Below are positions 49,189-59,112 of a stretch of 64,000 nucleotides of DNA, in pieces. The notes beneath the pieces are model-generated. The model saw nothing but the letters and a program-made list of their open reading frames with translations, had not been told where the DNA came from and did no database searches. Made by a program: the position numbers and the translations under genes. Within the stretch, counting starts at the first letter, position 1. Each line of letters begins with the position of its first letter. The stretch comes from Linnemannia elongata (lineage: Eukaryota; Mortierellomycota; Mortierellomycetes; Mortierellales; Mortierellaceae), in the NCBI GenBank assembly GCA_036320915.1, contig JAXBDG010000008.1, forward strand, positions 2,232,001 to 2,296,000, read 5' to 3'.

Positions 49189-50809
49189 TTACTTCCTGGA
49201 TTTTTCCACTTCAGAGACCTTCAACTCTGCTGCTGTCAGAAGGGCATCCCACGAGAGGAATACCTCTGACAAAGTGTTGATCTATTGTTTGCAAGAGGTA
49301 AAAAAAGGGGAACGATGGTTTAGTTGAGATAAACGTACGCTTGGGCTTTGAATAAAAACGACAAAGGAGATAGAGAGCGGGGAGATAACTGGATCCTTTC
49401 ATAACAAGAACATTCAACTCTTACCAGTCCATTGTAGTCATCCGTCAGCTTGTTGACTCTGTCAGAAACTATGTTGGACTCTTGACACTGCTCAATGTGG
49501 ATAGTTTCGAGCTTAGAAAGGACCGGGTATTGGGATTCGACATCTAAGCAAACAAGAAAAAAAAATCAACGACAATGTTAATTTTTATCCAAATCCTAGG
49601 TTGCTAGAGGTATTACACGAAAACGAGTGTATCCTCTTATTTGTTATCGACTACGTATACAATTTTCTTAATTCGCGTTTTATCATTGAACAAGCCTGCA
49701 TCTTACTTTTGAGGCCGCCGATTTCGGCACAACGTTGTAAACTCTGGATATCCTTGGACTCTTCAGAGAGTTTCAGGAGGTCGTCCTGAGCCGCCAAGAT
49801 AAGCTCCGTCTTGGCCAAGAGCGTCAACAGCTCCTTGTCAGAATGGCTTCCATTGACCGGCGTGATCAAGTTCGACGCTTCGTCTAGGTTAAATGAAATA
49901 TACGATGGTAAAAGTAAAAGGCTGTTAGCACATACTCTCGGCCAAAGGGCTACTCCTACAAGTACAACCTTTGCAATAGTCTAGTAACGCATCCAATTGC
50001 CTCAATTGGCTCGACTCTCACGCTATCACCATTCCTTCTTGAGAATCTAGGCAGCCACGTATATTATTATTTTTTCAGTTTTCTGCAATCTATAGGTCGT
50101 GTCCTGTTCAGAACAATTCACAAAGATATTTTGCCTTCTCTACTGCTCCACTCTTTCATCGTCAACACCTTCCTCCTTATCTCCATGTTCATATCATTCG
50201 CTTATCTTCCCACTCTTTCTTAAGATGACCCCATTCTTACACAACATGTCTTCATAATACGCCTGAAATCACCCTAACTTCCGTATAGAAGACGAACAAG
50301 AAGAGTTAGAAGAACTTACATTTCTGCAAGAACTCCTCGGTAGGTTTTCGCTCCTTTAGAGCCGCCCACAGCCTGGTCTCAACCTTCTGAATGCGCCTCG
50401 ACAGCGAACCCGCAGCAGCAGCGTTCAGTTCGTGGCTGTGATGGTGATGGTGGTTTCGGGAAGGGTGATGTTGGACCAGGTGAGGGTCCCCTCCTACGCG
50501 TCCTCCTCTCGGGGACGACGACGCTGTTGTGCTGACAATATCCTCTCCTGGTGCGTTATCCTCCGTTGGACTCTCGTTCCCGTTCGACAACAACGACGAA
50601 GTCGATGTGGCTCCTACACCACTGCCGCCACTTCCGGAGGCTCTAGCTGCTGCTGGTGATGTGGATGTTGTTGCTGCTGGTGTGGAGGAGGCGAGCAAGG
50701 TTTCGAGGGCGCGTATACGCTGGGCGAGACTTTCGAGGTCTTGGAGTTGATGTTCATCGCCAGAGGATGCGCCATTGAGCGCCGAAGTATTTGAGCGTGC
50801 GCCGAGCAT
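49189..50809 (-). CDS. Dynactin p24-like subunit (DCTN3 family)
   Basis: Minus-strand exons 50320..50809, 49707..49883, 49425..49543 and 49189..49281 encode 292 aa. The C-terminal half follows DCTN3: KELLTLLAKTELILAAQDDL, LQRCAEIGGLKNVESQYPVL, LETIHIEQCQESNIVSDRVN, KLTDDYNGLINTLSEVFLSW and DALLTAAELK, all helical and coiled-coil in character. The N-terminus begins with a short leucine heptad segment (DLESLAQRIRALETLLASS). Then a roughly 100-residue Ser/Gly/Thr/His-rich insert, absent from the about 186-aa animal protein, precedes RRIQKVETRLWAALKERKP. Role: dynactin shoulder, linking dynein to cargo and the spindle. Helical-only similarity makes the family call less certain than for enzymes here. 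Intron 1 is 436 nt and the others are shorter. Confidence 0.75.
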
Positions 50810-51250
50810 CGTGTTTGGTTTGTGTTTGGGCTCCAGTTGTGTGCTGTTTATGGGTTTGAGGAATGAGTGATGAGTGATGGACTCCTATAGGGTAATAGTT
50901 TGGTTGTTCCTGAGGGGTGTTAATGGTTTAGGATGATGCTAAGAGCGGTGGGTGCAAGTACATACTTTCAGGGACAGCTTTGGGCTGGTGTCAGTCAGGG
51001 TAGACCTGACCCGTGGCTTGGGTGGGGAGGGGTGGACTGTCTTTTGCCTCGTGCGCGCACGAACAAAAAATCTGGCACGGACAGACTCAGGCACAACCAC
51101 AATCAATCACACAGACAATGCAGACACGAACCAAGAACAGACGACACAAACAGACAGGCACACATGCAAGTTTGGTTTTTTATTTTCACCAACAAAAAAA
51201 AAATGAGGCGGGTTACTTCGTCACACTACGTATAGTACTTGGTTTTTTTT
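50810..51250. other. 441-bp intergenic region
   Basis: Between the DCTN3-like start and the eIF3j stop, both minus. Contains CA/GA-rich DNA and an A/T tract beside the eIF3j stop. Nothing coding seen. Confidence 0.5.
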
Positions 51251-52921
51251 TTACATAAAGTCATCAAACTCATCGTAGTCGTTGCTGTAGTCTCTAGTGT
51301 CGACGGTGGTAGCAGCGACCTTGGTAGCAGTCAAGGAAGGCTTGCTGCTTCCCTTCTTCTTGGACTTCAAGGCATCCTTGGCCGCCTTCTGCTTCTCGTT
51401 GGCAAGAGTCGTCAAGGTGCTGGCAAATTTGCGGACATCGACATCACGGGTGCCCTGAGCAAGCTCACGGAAGAGTCCCTCCAAGAACGAAACATACAAC
51501 CCTTGTTTCTAATATGTCCGATTGCAATTTTACGTGCATATGTTCGTTAGCAAACACCTTTCAAGAACAAAAGCAAATCCTGAATTCCTGTTGACTATAG
51601 ACGTTGTTGCATACCTCGTGCTTCTGGATAAGAGCAACAAGCTGGGTGGTGAACTCGTTAAACTGATCCTTGGTCCTGGGCTTCATGGTCTCCAACTCGC
51701 TAGCAGCAGTGACGACTATAATGACAACCAAGAAAAGAATACAGTGTTAGCAAATCCTTTGCTGCTTCCAATCATTTTACTCCTGCCATGCTGTCAAACG
51801 GCAAACGGTTTGAAGAAAGAAAAAAAAAACATACCACCATCAGTAACCTTGACTCCACTGAAAAGATCGGCAGCATTGGCAATATCAGACTCGATGATGG
51901 CGTTCTTCTCACGCTGGCGACGCTCGAACTTCTCCTCCTCGGTCTCGCGCTCAGGGACAAGCTACACAAACAAATATTCAAAGTGTTAGTCAGTTGGACG
52001 TCTTGTGGGGCGAATAGATCACCCAAGACCATCCTATCGATAAATTAGTTGTCTATAACGACTTACGGCGGCCTTGGCAGCAGCGGCCTCCTTCTTGCGC
52101 TCGGCCTCGGCGTTACGCTGGGCAATCTTCTCGGCCAAGGTGACCTTGGGCTTGGGAGCAGGGGCGGGCTTGGCCTCCTCCTCAGACTCGGATTCACTGC
52201 TGGCATCCCAATCCTCCTACAAAAGGTTTGTGCGAAAACACGAAATAATAATGATGTAAGAAACAATTGCGCCTGGTCGAGTGTCTTCTTTGACTTGCGA
52301 GGATATCAACTTTTTTGGCGTAAGTTAGGACGCATACTGCGGCAGCTTTATCATGTCTCTGCTCTGGTAATACTCCTGATCCAATGTGGTCCTTCAATGA
52401 CGCATATTGTGTTGAAGACTGTTCCTGATGGCTCTCCTCAAAGTCTCTGCTGTGTTGTATTAATGTTATTTTAAAGTCCAACAGCTCAACTCTCTCATTC
52501 GACATCAGAGAGACATGGAGAGTAGAAACTCACCTTGATGTCATCGGAATCAGCGTCCTCATCTTCCCACTGCTTCTTGGCAGGAATCACGGGTGCCTCA
52601 ATAACGTCGTCGTTCTCTAAAAGTGTGATAATGAAAACGACAGGAAAAGGTCAGTTTTATTGACCTCTTTCAAGTGTCCAGTTCTTTCCGCAGTGCTTCT
52701 CCTTGGTCGTGCACATCGTGCAGCGATTCGTGTGCAGAACAAAAGAGAAGAGTGTCCAATAGGTCAAGGGGTCGAAAAGGCGAGTGGTGATGCGAAGTCA
52801 ACTGAATGAAAGTGAAAGCTAGGCTGCTGTCTTTGTTGTCCTGTGTGGTTCCTGGTGACATTCTGTCCCCTTGCTGTGCACAAATGAGAATAGAGAGCGT
52901 TTACGCACCCCAGTCAGACAT
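51251..52921 (-). CDS. HCR1: Translation initiation factor eIF3 subunit j (HCR1)
   Basis: Minus-strand exons 52909..52921, 52534..52616, 52067..52216, 51835..51961, 51615..51715 and 51251..51478 encode 233 aa. The N-terminus MSDWENDDVIEAP with KKQWEDEDADSDDIKEDWD is the conserved acidic W-rich eIF3j start. It is followed by a Lys/Ala/Glu helical segment (KVTLAEKIAQRNAEAERKK), KFERRQREKNAIIESDIANA, ADLFSGVKVTDG, TKDQFNEFTTQLVALIQKHE and a basic KSKKKGS linker. The C-terminus DYDEFDDFM matches the family. Role: loosely bound eIF3 subunit near the 40S decoding site, in start-site selection and ribosome recycling. The first exon is only 13 nt, ending in a GTGCGT donor. Length is as in yeast Hcr1 (about 265) and animal eIF3j (about 258). 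Confidence 0.95.
52909..52921 (-). other. 13-nt first coding micro-exon of eIF3j
   Basis: ATG TCT GAC TGG G, then GTGCGT. It splices over 292 nt to AGAACGACG, restoring MSDWEND. The conserved eIF3j N-terminus supports it. Confidence 0.85.
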
Positions 52922-53551
52922 GGTAAATGGTTGCTTGGTATGTGTGGTGAAGAAAAAGGTAGTAGGCTGGACACCCTCGAGCATTTTTTTTTGTTTTGAC
53001 CAAGTAAACTTAAGGGTAATATAACTTCCGCCACCAACTTTGAAGGTGCATTGAGCCTTCTCCCAATTTTGCCTCTTGGACCCGTTTATTACCTTCTTGA
53101 ACTTATGCAACAACATATTGTCTGCACCGCCAAAAGCTGTCATGGGGATTGAAGGTATTGAATGTACTTGGCAGCTAGGTTATGCTCCTTACTCCTCATA
53201 AACTAAAGTATGCTGGTTCCTGAGAAGCAAGGAAACCAAAGGCCCTGTTTTCCCTTTCTTGTTCAGACAACTACAGTGACTGCCTTTTCATAGTTACTTA
53301 GCAGGTTTGTTTTCGAGAGCTGGCTTGGACACTTTCGCCCTTCCTGCCTCTCGACCATTCCTCAGGAGCGAGGTACACATGTCATGTTATGACAGAAAGG
53401 AATCGAGCGCGTCATGTTGACATTAGCAACGACACCCCGACTGAAATAGCTAAACAAAGATCGTTCTCGTAACTGCATTCATAGACACAACACACGCTCT
53501 CCTCTTCCCAAGCCTCTTGCACGACCACTTTCACCACGACTTCGGGGAATA
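52922..53551. promoter_or_regulatory. Divergent promoter region eIF3j / SANT-repeat gene
   Basis: 630 bp head-to-head. Mixed composition with no coding sequence recognised and no clear TATA box. Confidence 0.5.
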
Positions 53552-56500
53552 ATGGCCTGGATAGGACGAGTCTTCGGAGCAGGCACCCGTGGCACCCGTG
53601 GCGACAGGCAATCACACCGCTGGGCCTCGTACCTTCACACAACAACAGCCCCCTTCTCGCAGTCGACGCCATTAACAGCGCGGTCGAAGATTCCAACTCA
53701 TTCGGCTTACACTCCTCGTCGCTGGATTCATTCGTCCCTCAAGTCGCACAAGGACACAACACCTAACGCCACCAACTCAGTTTCAACTTCAACTGCTCCG
53801 AGAAAACAACGGTCAGACACGCTTGTGGGGAAGGGCAGCCACCTCCTGCGAAATGTCTACATATGGACACCCGAGATCGACGCCAAGATTCTGGAGATGC
53901 GGTTGGAAGGCAACACCTGGCACGAGATTGGCGCTGCCATCGGACGGGAACACTCTGCCTGTCACCAACGGTACCTGAAGGAACTGGATCCTGCGTTGCA
54001 TAAACAATGGAACCCGGAAAAGCTGGAGCGGCTGAACGCAATGGTGGCGGACGGGAAGAGTTGGCGGTATATTTCGGAAAAGTTGCTGATTACCCAGAGC
54101 ATCTGTCGCGAAAAGTGGATGAGCATGAACCAGGAACTTGTCCAGAAGGCTAAGGAGATCAAGAAGCTTGAGCGTCCACGGGTTGTTCGACCGATGCGGG
54201 AGTCGGGAGTCTCGACTGTCGAAACCTACAGGAAGTCCGGGATGATGGCCCCCTCGAAATATCGCTGGTGCACCCACGTCGAGGCTCTCCTGCTCGAACT
54301 CATGGATCGAGGGCTCAACTGGCGACAGATTGGATCGGTTCTTGGAATGGTCCCCATGAGCTGCTACGTACGATACCAACATCGACTCAAGCCAAAGCTA
54401 AAAGCCGGATGGATCCCACCAAAAATCGACATCTCCAACGTTCCTTATTATTTACTGCCTCAGCGTATCCGACCTCTTCCTTCCATAACGCCCACAACCG
54501 CCGCCACAGACCTCATTCCAAACAGCACGACAAGCTCAGCCTTAACAACAACAAAAGGCAGTGGTGCATTTATACCGTGGCTCAGGACAAAGTACTCGCT
54601 CCCTAAGGACAACTCTGTCCCTGCAGCTATTCTCGGCGTTCTCAGCGATGACTTCTCTTATGATGTACGGGAACCGATCAGCTCCAGGACAAGGACATGG
54701 ACGCCAGAGGAGGACAGAGTTATCATCACGGAGAGGGAGCAAGGCGCCTCATTCAAGACCATTGGCGAGCATTTGAAGCTTGACCCACGAATCTGCCACA
54801 ACCGATATTACACCGCTTTGGAGCCAGATACACAGGACAAGGAATGGACGCCAGCATTGGTTGAAAAACTTCGGTTCTACGTCCACCAGGGACTCGCTTG
54901 GTCTACGATCGCCAACGAACTCGGATTTCATCGCGCCATTTGTCGGGAAAAGTATCTCGAGATTTCAAGGTCGCCCGAGCAGTCGACAGGTTCATCAGGA
55001 TCTCGCTCTCAACAGGACGATACCCTCACGACTTCTTCAGGTATTATCACGTCAGGCGATAATGTCGCGTCGAGAGAGAACGATATGGAGGATGATCAAA
55101 GTCTGAGGGACCGCGCTCACGAGATGCTGGAGGAAGATTACGGTGACTCTGACGACGACGACGACGACTATTTTGATGACGGCGATAGAGACTCTGACAA
55201 CGACGGCGATAGTGATGATGATGATGAGGAGGACGATGTTATGCACATGGGCGACACGGAGGAAGGTGAGGAAGATGATTCTATGACACTCGTCAAGAGA
55301 TCGAGGCAGAACAACAAACAAAAGACGCCACCAATCAGCGCTCCAACGGTCCGGAGCATCTGGGATCAGGAATCTTTTATGAGAGAGCGGCAGAAGCTTT
55401 GGACGACCACAGAGGAGACGACACTTATCCAGCATGTCATCAGGAACGGCACCCGCAAATGGGACGTGATTTCAGAGAACCTTGGGGGAACACATTCGGC
55501 GGAGGAGTGTCGAGCCTACTGGAAGTTTCTTGACATGCCCGTGATCCGACATGATCGAGATCGGTCCAAGTGGAGTCCTCAGAGCGAGGCCTTGTTCTGG
55601 GAGCTGTGGCTCGAGAGGGGCTCGAACTATGAGGAAATTGCCAGGACGCTGACGGAAAATTATGGTGAGGATGATGCTCCTTCAAAAAGCACGCCGGTGT
55701 TCGAGGCTAAGGACTGCGAAAGCTTATTCACGGCGCGGACAAAGCATTTGCGGAAGGATCGAGGTCTGGACGAGGCCCAGCTGCAGAAGGAGTATGTCGA
55801 GATCGCATTAGTTCAGGCCAAGAAGCCCGCGCCGCCCTTCCGGTGGACCAAGGAGAAATCCGTCACCCTCCAGAAAATCATCCGACAGCGGCTCAAGACT
55901 CGCGGCGTGCAGTTCAATTGGATCAACTGGAGATGGGTTGCCCGTCATGTCGGAGGTAGTGCCACCGCTCAGCGATGCAGCACCCATTGGCGAGCATTGA
56001 GAATGGTCGAAATGGATAAGGATGCCTGGACGAACGAGGAGGTCCTGCTGTTGGAGCAGGGTATCCGAGAGGTGGGCACCACATTTAATGACGATGGTGT
56101 AGCAGGCGAGACGGGCGATTATGCGCCTGGCGAACCGACGGTTTCTGGGTTCAGAGCCATCCAGAAATTCTATCTCCCCAACCATGGAGTCGAATCCATC
56201 CAGCGCAAGTACTTTTTGCTGTCAGACAAGGCGACCGAGGTCACTGTCCAGGAATACATGGCGATCTTGGAGGCTGTGGAAGAGCATGGGGAGCATCACT
56301 GGGACAAGGTCGTGAAGCACCTACGGACTCTGCCATCTTCCTCTTCTTCTTCCACAGGTTCGACTCTTTCGTCGTCAGTGTCGAGAGCTCCCTCTGCAGG
56401 GACCGCATGGACTAAGGCCCCCTGTCGCCGTGTTTGGGAATCGTCCTACAAGCACAATCTCTTATATACCCCTTGGTCGGCGGCAGAGGACCTGGACCTG

Positions 56501-56692
56501 CGAGATTCGGTTGAGCACCTTGGCAAGGGTGACTGGACCCTGATCTCACGTTTCTTCCCTGGGAAATCGGCCTGGCAATGTCGCCTTCGCTGGTGCCAGA
56601 TCACCGACCCACACTTCCGACCATCTTCCTCCTCCTCCTCCTCCTCCTCCTCTTCTGACCACTCTTCTCACCATCCTACCACCACATCATGA
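53552..56692 (+). CDS. Protein with about eleven SANT/Myb-like repeats and a mitochondrial-like N-terminus
   Basis: An intronless frame of 1,046 aa. Helix-turn-helix SANT/Myb-like units start at about residues 105 (IWTPEIDAKILEM), 154, 239, 383 (TWTPEEDRVIITE), 432, 617 (LWTTTEETTLIQHV), 674, 765 (FRWTKEKSV), 826 (AWTNEEVLLLEQG), 899 and 974 (PWSAAEDLDLRDSVEHLG). Typical ends are CHQRYLK, CREKW, CHNRYY, CRAYWK, CSTHWRAL and CRLRW. An acidic Asp/Glu block lies at about 523-578. Residues 1-70 are Arg/Ser/Thr-rich with one acidic residue (WIGRVFGAGTRGTRG, RRWIHSSLKS), as in mitochondrial presequences. Family knowledge: such arrays (Myb, SNAPC4, Reb1) bind DNA. Which organelle and target is unknown. 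It is the only large intronless gene with intact domains here. An AATAAA follows at 56733..56738. Convergent with the next gene. Confidence 0.8.
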   Translation: MAWIGRVFGAGTRGTRGDRQSHRWASYLHTTTAPFSQSTPLTARSKIPTHSAYTPRRWIHSSLKSHKDTTPNATNSVSTSTAPRKQRSDTLVGKGSHLLRNVYIWTPEIDAKILEMRLEGNTWHEIGAAIGREHSACHQRYLKELDPALHKQWNPEKLERLNAMVADGKSWRYISEKLLITQSICREKWMSMNQELVQKAKEIKKLERPRVVRPMRESGVSTVETYRKSGMMAPSKYRWCTHVEALLLELMDRGLNWRQIGSVLGMVPMSCYVRYQHRLKPKLKAGWIPPKIDISNVPYYLLPQRIRPLPSITPTTAATDLIPNSTTSSALTTTKGSGAFIPWLRTKYSLPKDNSVPAAILGVLSDDFSYDVREPISSRTRTWTPEEDRVIITEREQGASFKTIGEHLKLDPRICHNRYYTALEPDTQDKEWTPALVEKLRFYVHQGLAWSTIANELGFHRAICREKYLEISRSPEQSTGSSGSRSQQDDTLTTSSGIITSGDNVASRENDMEDDQSLRDRAHEMLEEDYGDSDDDDDDYFDDGDRDSDNDGDSDDDDEEDDVMHMGDTEEGEEDDSMTLVKRSRQNNKQKTPPISAPTVRSIWDQESFMRERQKLWTTTEETTLIQHVIRNGTRKWDVISENLGGTHSAEECRAYWKFLDMPVIRHDRDRSKWSPQSEALFWELWLERGSNYEEIARTLTENYGEDDAPSKSTPVFEAKDCESLFTARTKHLRKDRGLDEAQLQKEYVEIALVQAKKPAPPFRWTKEKSVTLQKIIRQRLKTRGVQFNWINWRWVARHVGGSATAQRCSTHWRALRMVEMDKDAWTNEEVLLLEQGIREVGTTFNDDGVAGETGDYAPGEPTVSGFRAIQKFYLPNHGVESIQRKYFLLSDKATEVTVQEYMAILEAVEEHGEHHWDKVVKHLRTLPSSSSSSTGSTLSSSVSRAPSAGTAWTKAPCRRVWESSYKHNLLYTPWSAAEDLDLRDSVEHLGKGDWTLISRFFPGKSAWQCRLRWCQITDPHFRPSSSSSSSSSSSDHSSHHPTTTS

Positions 56693-56732
56693 CGCATTTT
56701 TTTCTCTTTTTTCCTTCCTTTCAACAATTTAG

Positions 56733-56738
56733 AATAAA
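56733..56738 (+). terminator. Probable polyadenylation signal AATAAA of the SANT-repeat gene
   Basis: The hexamer lies about 40 nt after the stop. The call is by motif and position only. Confidence 0.4.
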
Positions 56739-56888
56739 AAACACAAACGCCCTTTTTGCATATTTTGATTTCATAACAGGGTAAGCTAAGCCTTTTTAAT
56801 TAAATTATTTGTACATGCGAAAAGTGAAGAGAAAGAAGAGTTGCAAGGAAGGAGTAAATAGGCGTTTGACCGCGCTGGTCGGTCATCA

Positions 56889-58525
56889 TTAAGAGACAGC
56901 ACGGATGAATTTGAAGTTCTGGGCAAGATGCGTGTAAAAGTTAAAAATGATCAGCATGACCAACAACAATTCCAATCCAACCATGGCTCCCTGTCGTCGA
57001 CACAGTCGATCCGTCAAATGGTGATCCGGCATATCCTGTTTCCACAACCTCGCCAACTGCTCCGCACCAGCCTCTGTACAACCATAGGTCCAGATGTAGA
57101 TATAGATAGTAATCGACAAGACCTGTGCCCAAACGATCGACGCGATAATCTCGGAAAAGATGACAATAAGCGGTTTAGAGTTGGAGGTGTCGAGGCCTTC
57201 GGGCGGACGTCTGGATTCCAGAAATATGGTGAAACACGAGTAGGCGATCGTCAGGAGGGAGAGTATCACGGTAATAATCAAGGCCGCATTGTCGTTCGAG
57301 AGCGTCATTGCCGGGTTGTTGTTCGAGGCCTTGACCAGGATGATGATCGCATCCAGCGCAATTGCAAACAGCGAGACTGCCGCCATGACCGTCAGCGATT
57401 TCAGGAAATTGGAGAACAAGGGAGAGTTCAGGAAGCCCTTGATTGCATCCAAGTTGAAGGCCGTGTTCTTGGTCACGCCGTATCCTTGGGTCAAGGGCAA
57501 CTCTGCGTCCTTTTCGTCCCAATTGGTCGATTCTGGTGGTTCGGTAGAAACGCATTGGCCGGTAGGATATCCTCTCATCAGCTCCATAGATTCCTTCTGA
57601 TTGCGTCGTTTGGAGAGAGAGAGGCCCAGTCGACTGCCACGCTTGAAGAAGGGCGAAGACGATTGTTGCTGTTGAGGGGAGTGATTTGGGCAGGTGCAGG
57701 TACAGGTTGGAGTCGCCGTCGCAGCACTTGGATATGATCCTGCGCTTCCTGTAGGCGAAGTGGCGGTGATATGTCCAGTCGTTCGTGGCTTGAAAATCTC
57801 GTCCAGCTTCTGAGGAAACCTCCTTAGACTGGAGATGACATTGGCGTCTGGACTCTGAGCAGACTGGGGTTCCGCTGGAAGGGTCGATGTTGGGGAGATG
57901 AGAGAGGAGGAAGAGGTGGCATTGTGAGGGTATTTGCGTGCCAAATCGGACAGAGTGGATACGTTGCTCATGGTCGCAAAGACGGACCAGTCCTGTTGAT
58001 GTCCTAGGCCTATTCCTGTTGCTGCTGCTGTCGCGAGTGTTCCCTGTCGGAGAGTAGAGTTATTGGAGATGGCTAGGCCGTTTAGAGTGCTACGACTTTT
58101 GGCGCCATGCAACTGTCTGTGGCTGTGGCTGGTGCTGCCAGTGCCGCCGCGACCAGCTTCTGAGACACCAGAGGAGGTGGACGAAATGGAGGAAGAGCCC
58201 TGGAGGGGTAACTGTGTCAGGGACGAGCCGGCCGCCATCTGGTCGGGTTCCTGATTGGTCTCTTCCGGCAGGTCATTGAGAAGAAGTGAGAGTCGCTGGT
58301 CCTGTTCTGCCCAGCTGTTTGTTGGTAGAAAAAGTATGGGAAGGAAGAGTGTAAATGAGTGAGTTTTGCTGATGATCTGAGGGAAGAGTATGCAAGCATA
58401 TTTTTTTATATGTTGTTTATGTGTCTTAGGTGTGTAGGTGGTGAGTGTGTGCTTATGTGATCTTACAGAGGCAGGGTTGAGACGGCGGCCTTTTTGAGTG
58501 TCGCCCGCTCGATGTCGATGGACAT
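56889..58525 (-). CDS. Hypothetical four-transmembrane protein
   Basis: Minus-strand exons 58467..58525 and 56889..58314 encode 494 aa. The N-terminal 290 residues are Ser/Thr/Pro/Gln-rich and disordered, with a short Cys-Thr run (CTCTCPNHSP). The C-terminal part holds four hydrophobic helices: VMAAVSLFAIALDAIIILV, ALIITVILSLLTIAYSCFTI, IVIFSEIIASIVWAQVLSIT with YIYIW, and MVGLELLLVMLIIFNFYTHL. A long N-tail and four TMs near the C-terminus resemble MARVEL/Sur7-type fungal proteins in layout only; I recognise no signature. The SWAEQDQRL segment follows the splice L|WAEQDQ. The first exon gives MSIDIERATLKKAAVSTLP. The start is the ATG after a purine (plus strand) leader. It is probably at the plasma membrane or an endomembrane. 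Confidence 0.7.
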
Positions 58526-59112
58526 TGCGGGGACAGGAGGAATTGAGAGTGGTTGCGGTAGAAGGGTTGAGGAGAGAGGAAGAAGAAGAAGAGAGAGAGA
58601 GAGAAAGAGATAGAGTGACGGGTAGCGAGAGCGATGGCGAGTGGGGAGATGGCAGTAAAATAAAGAGAGGAGAGAAAGGTATGAGGAAGAGAAGAGCGTA
58701 AGTAAGCGAAAAAAAAAAAAAAAAAAAAAAAAAAGAGAGGACAATAAAAAGTGAGAGCAATGAGAGAGGAGGTGAATTAGGAAGGAGAGAAAGTGTTGGA
58801 AAGGACCTTCACTCTTCAAACTGGTTTTCAATGAGGTCACCTCAGCAAAAGAAACCCTACGATATGTACTCCCTCCCTTCCGACCCCTCCAGCCAGTCAA
58901 CAACCACCATTACCGCTCGGTCCCTTCTTTTTCTTATTTCTCCATCTGTTCTTAAAAGAACGGACGGGAAGACCTGGCTGCGATGAAACAAATCGTCATC
59001 TCTAACAACCTTGCTTTGCTCTTAGCGCCGAACAGCAAGCCAAGCGGTATTTTCTTATTTTTATTCAGCAGGAATCGAGAACGGGGAGGGACTCGGCAAA
59101 TGACTACCTGAA
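58526..59112. other. 587-bp intergenic region
   Basis: The 5' side of the four-TM gene and the 3' side of APEH, both minus. It has GA-rich DNA (C/T on the sense strand) and a 26-nt A tract (58709..58734). No gene. Confidence 0.5.

Noticed and set aside
53813..54382. 189-codon minus-strand frame opposite the SANT-repeat gene
   Set aside because: It is a mirror of the conserved repeat region, with no domain.
56928..57737. 269-codon plus-strand frame opposite the four-TM gene
   Set aside because: It is Arg/Asp/Gln-rich without a motif and is antisense to the exon encoding the TM helices.
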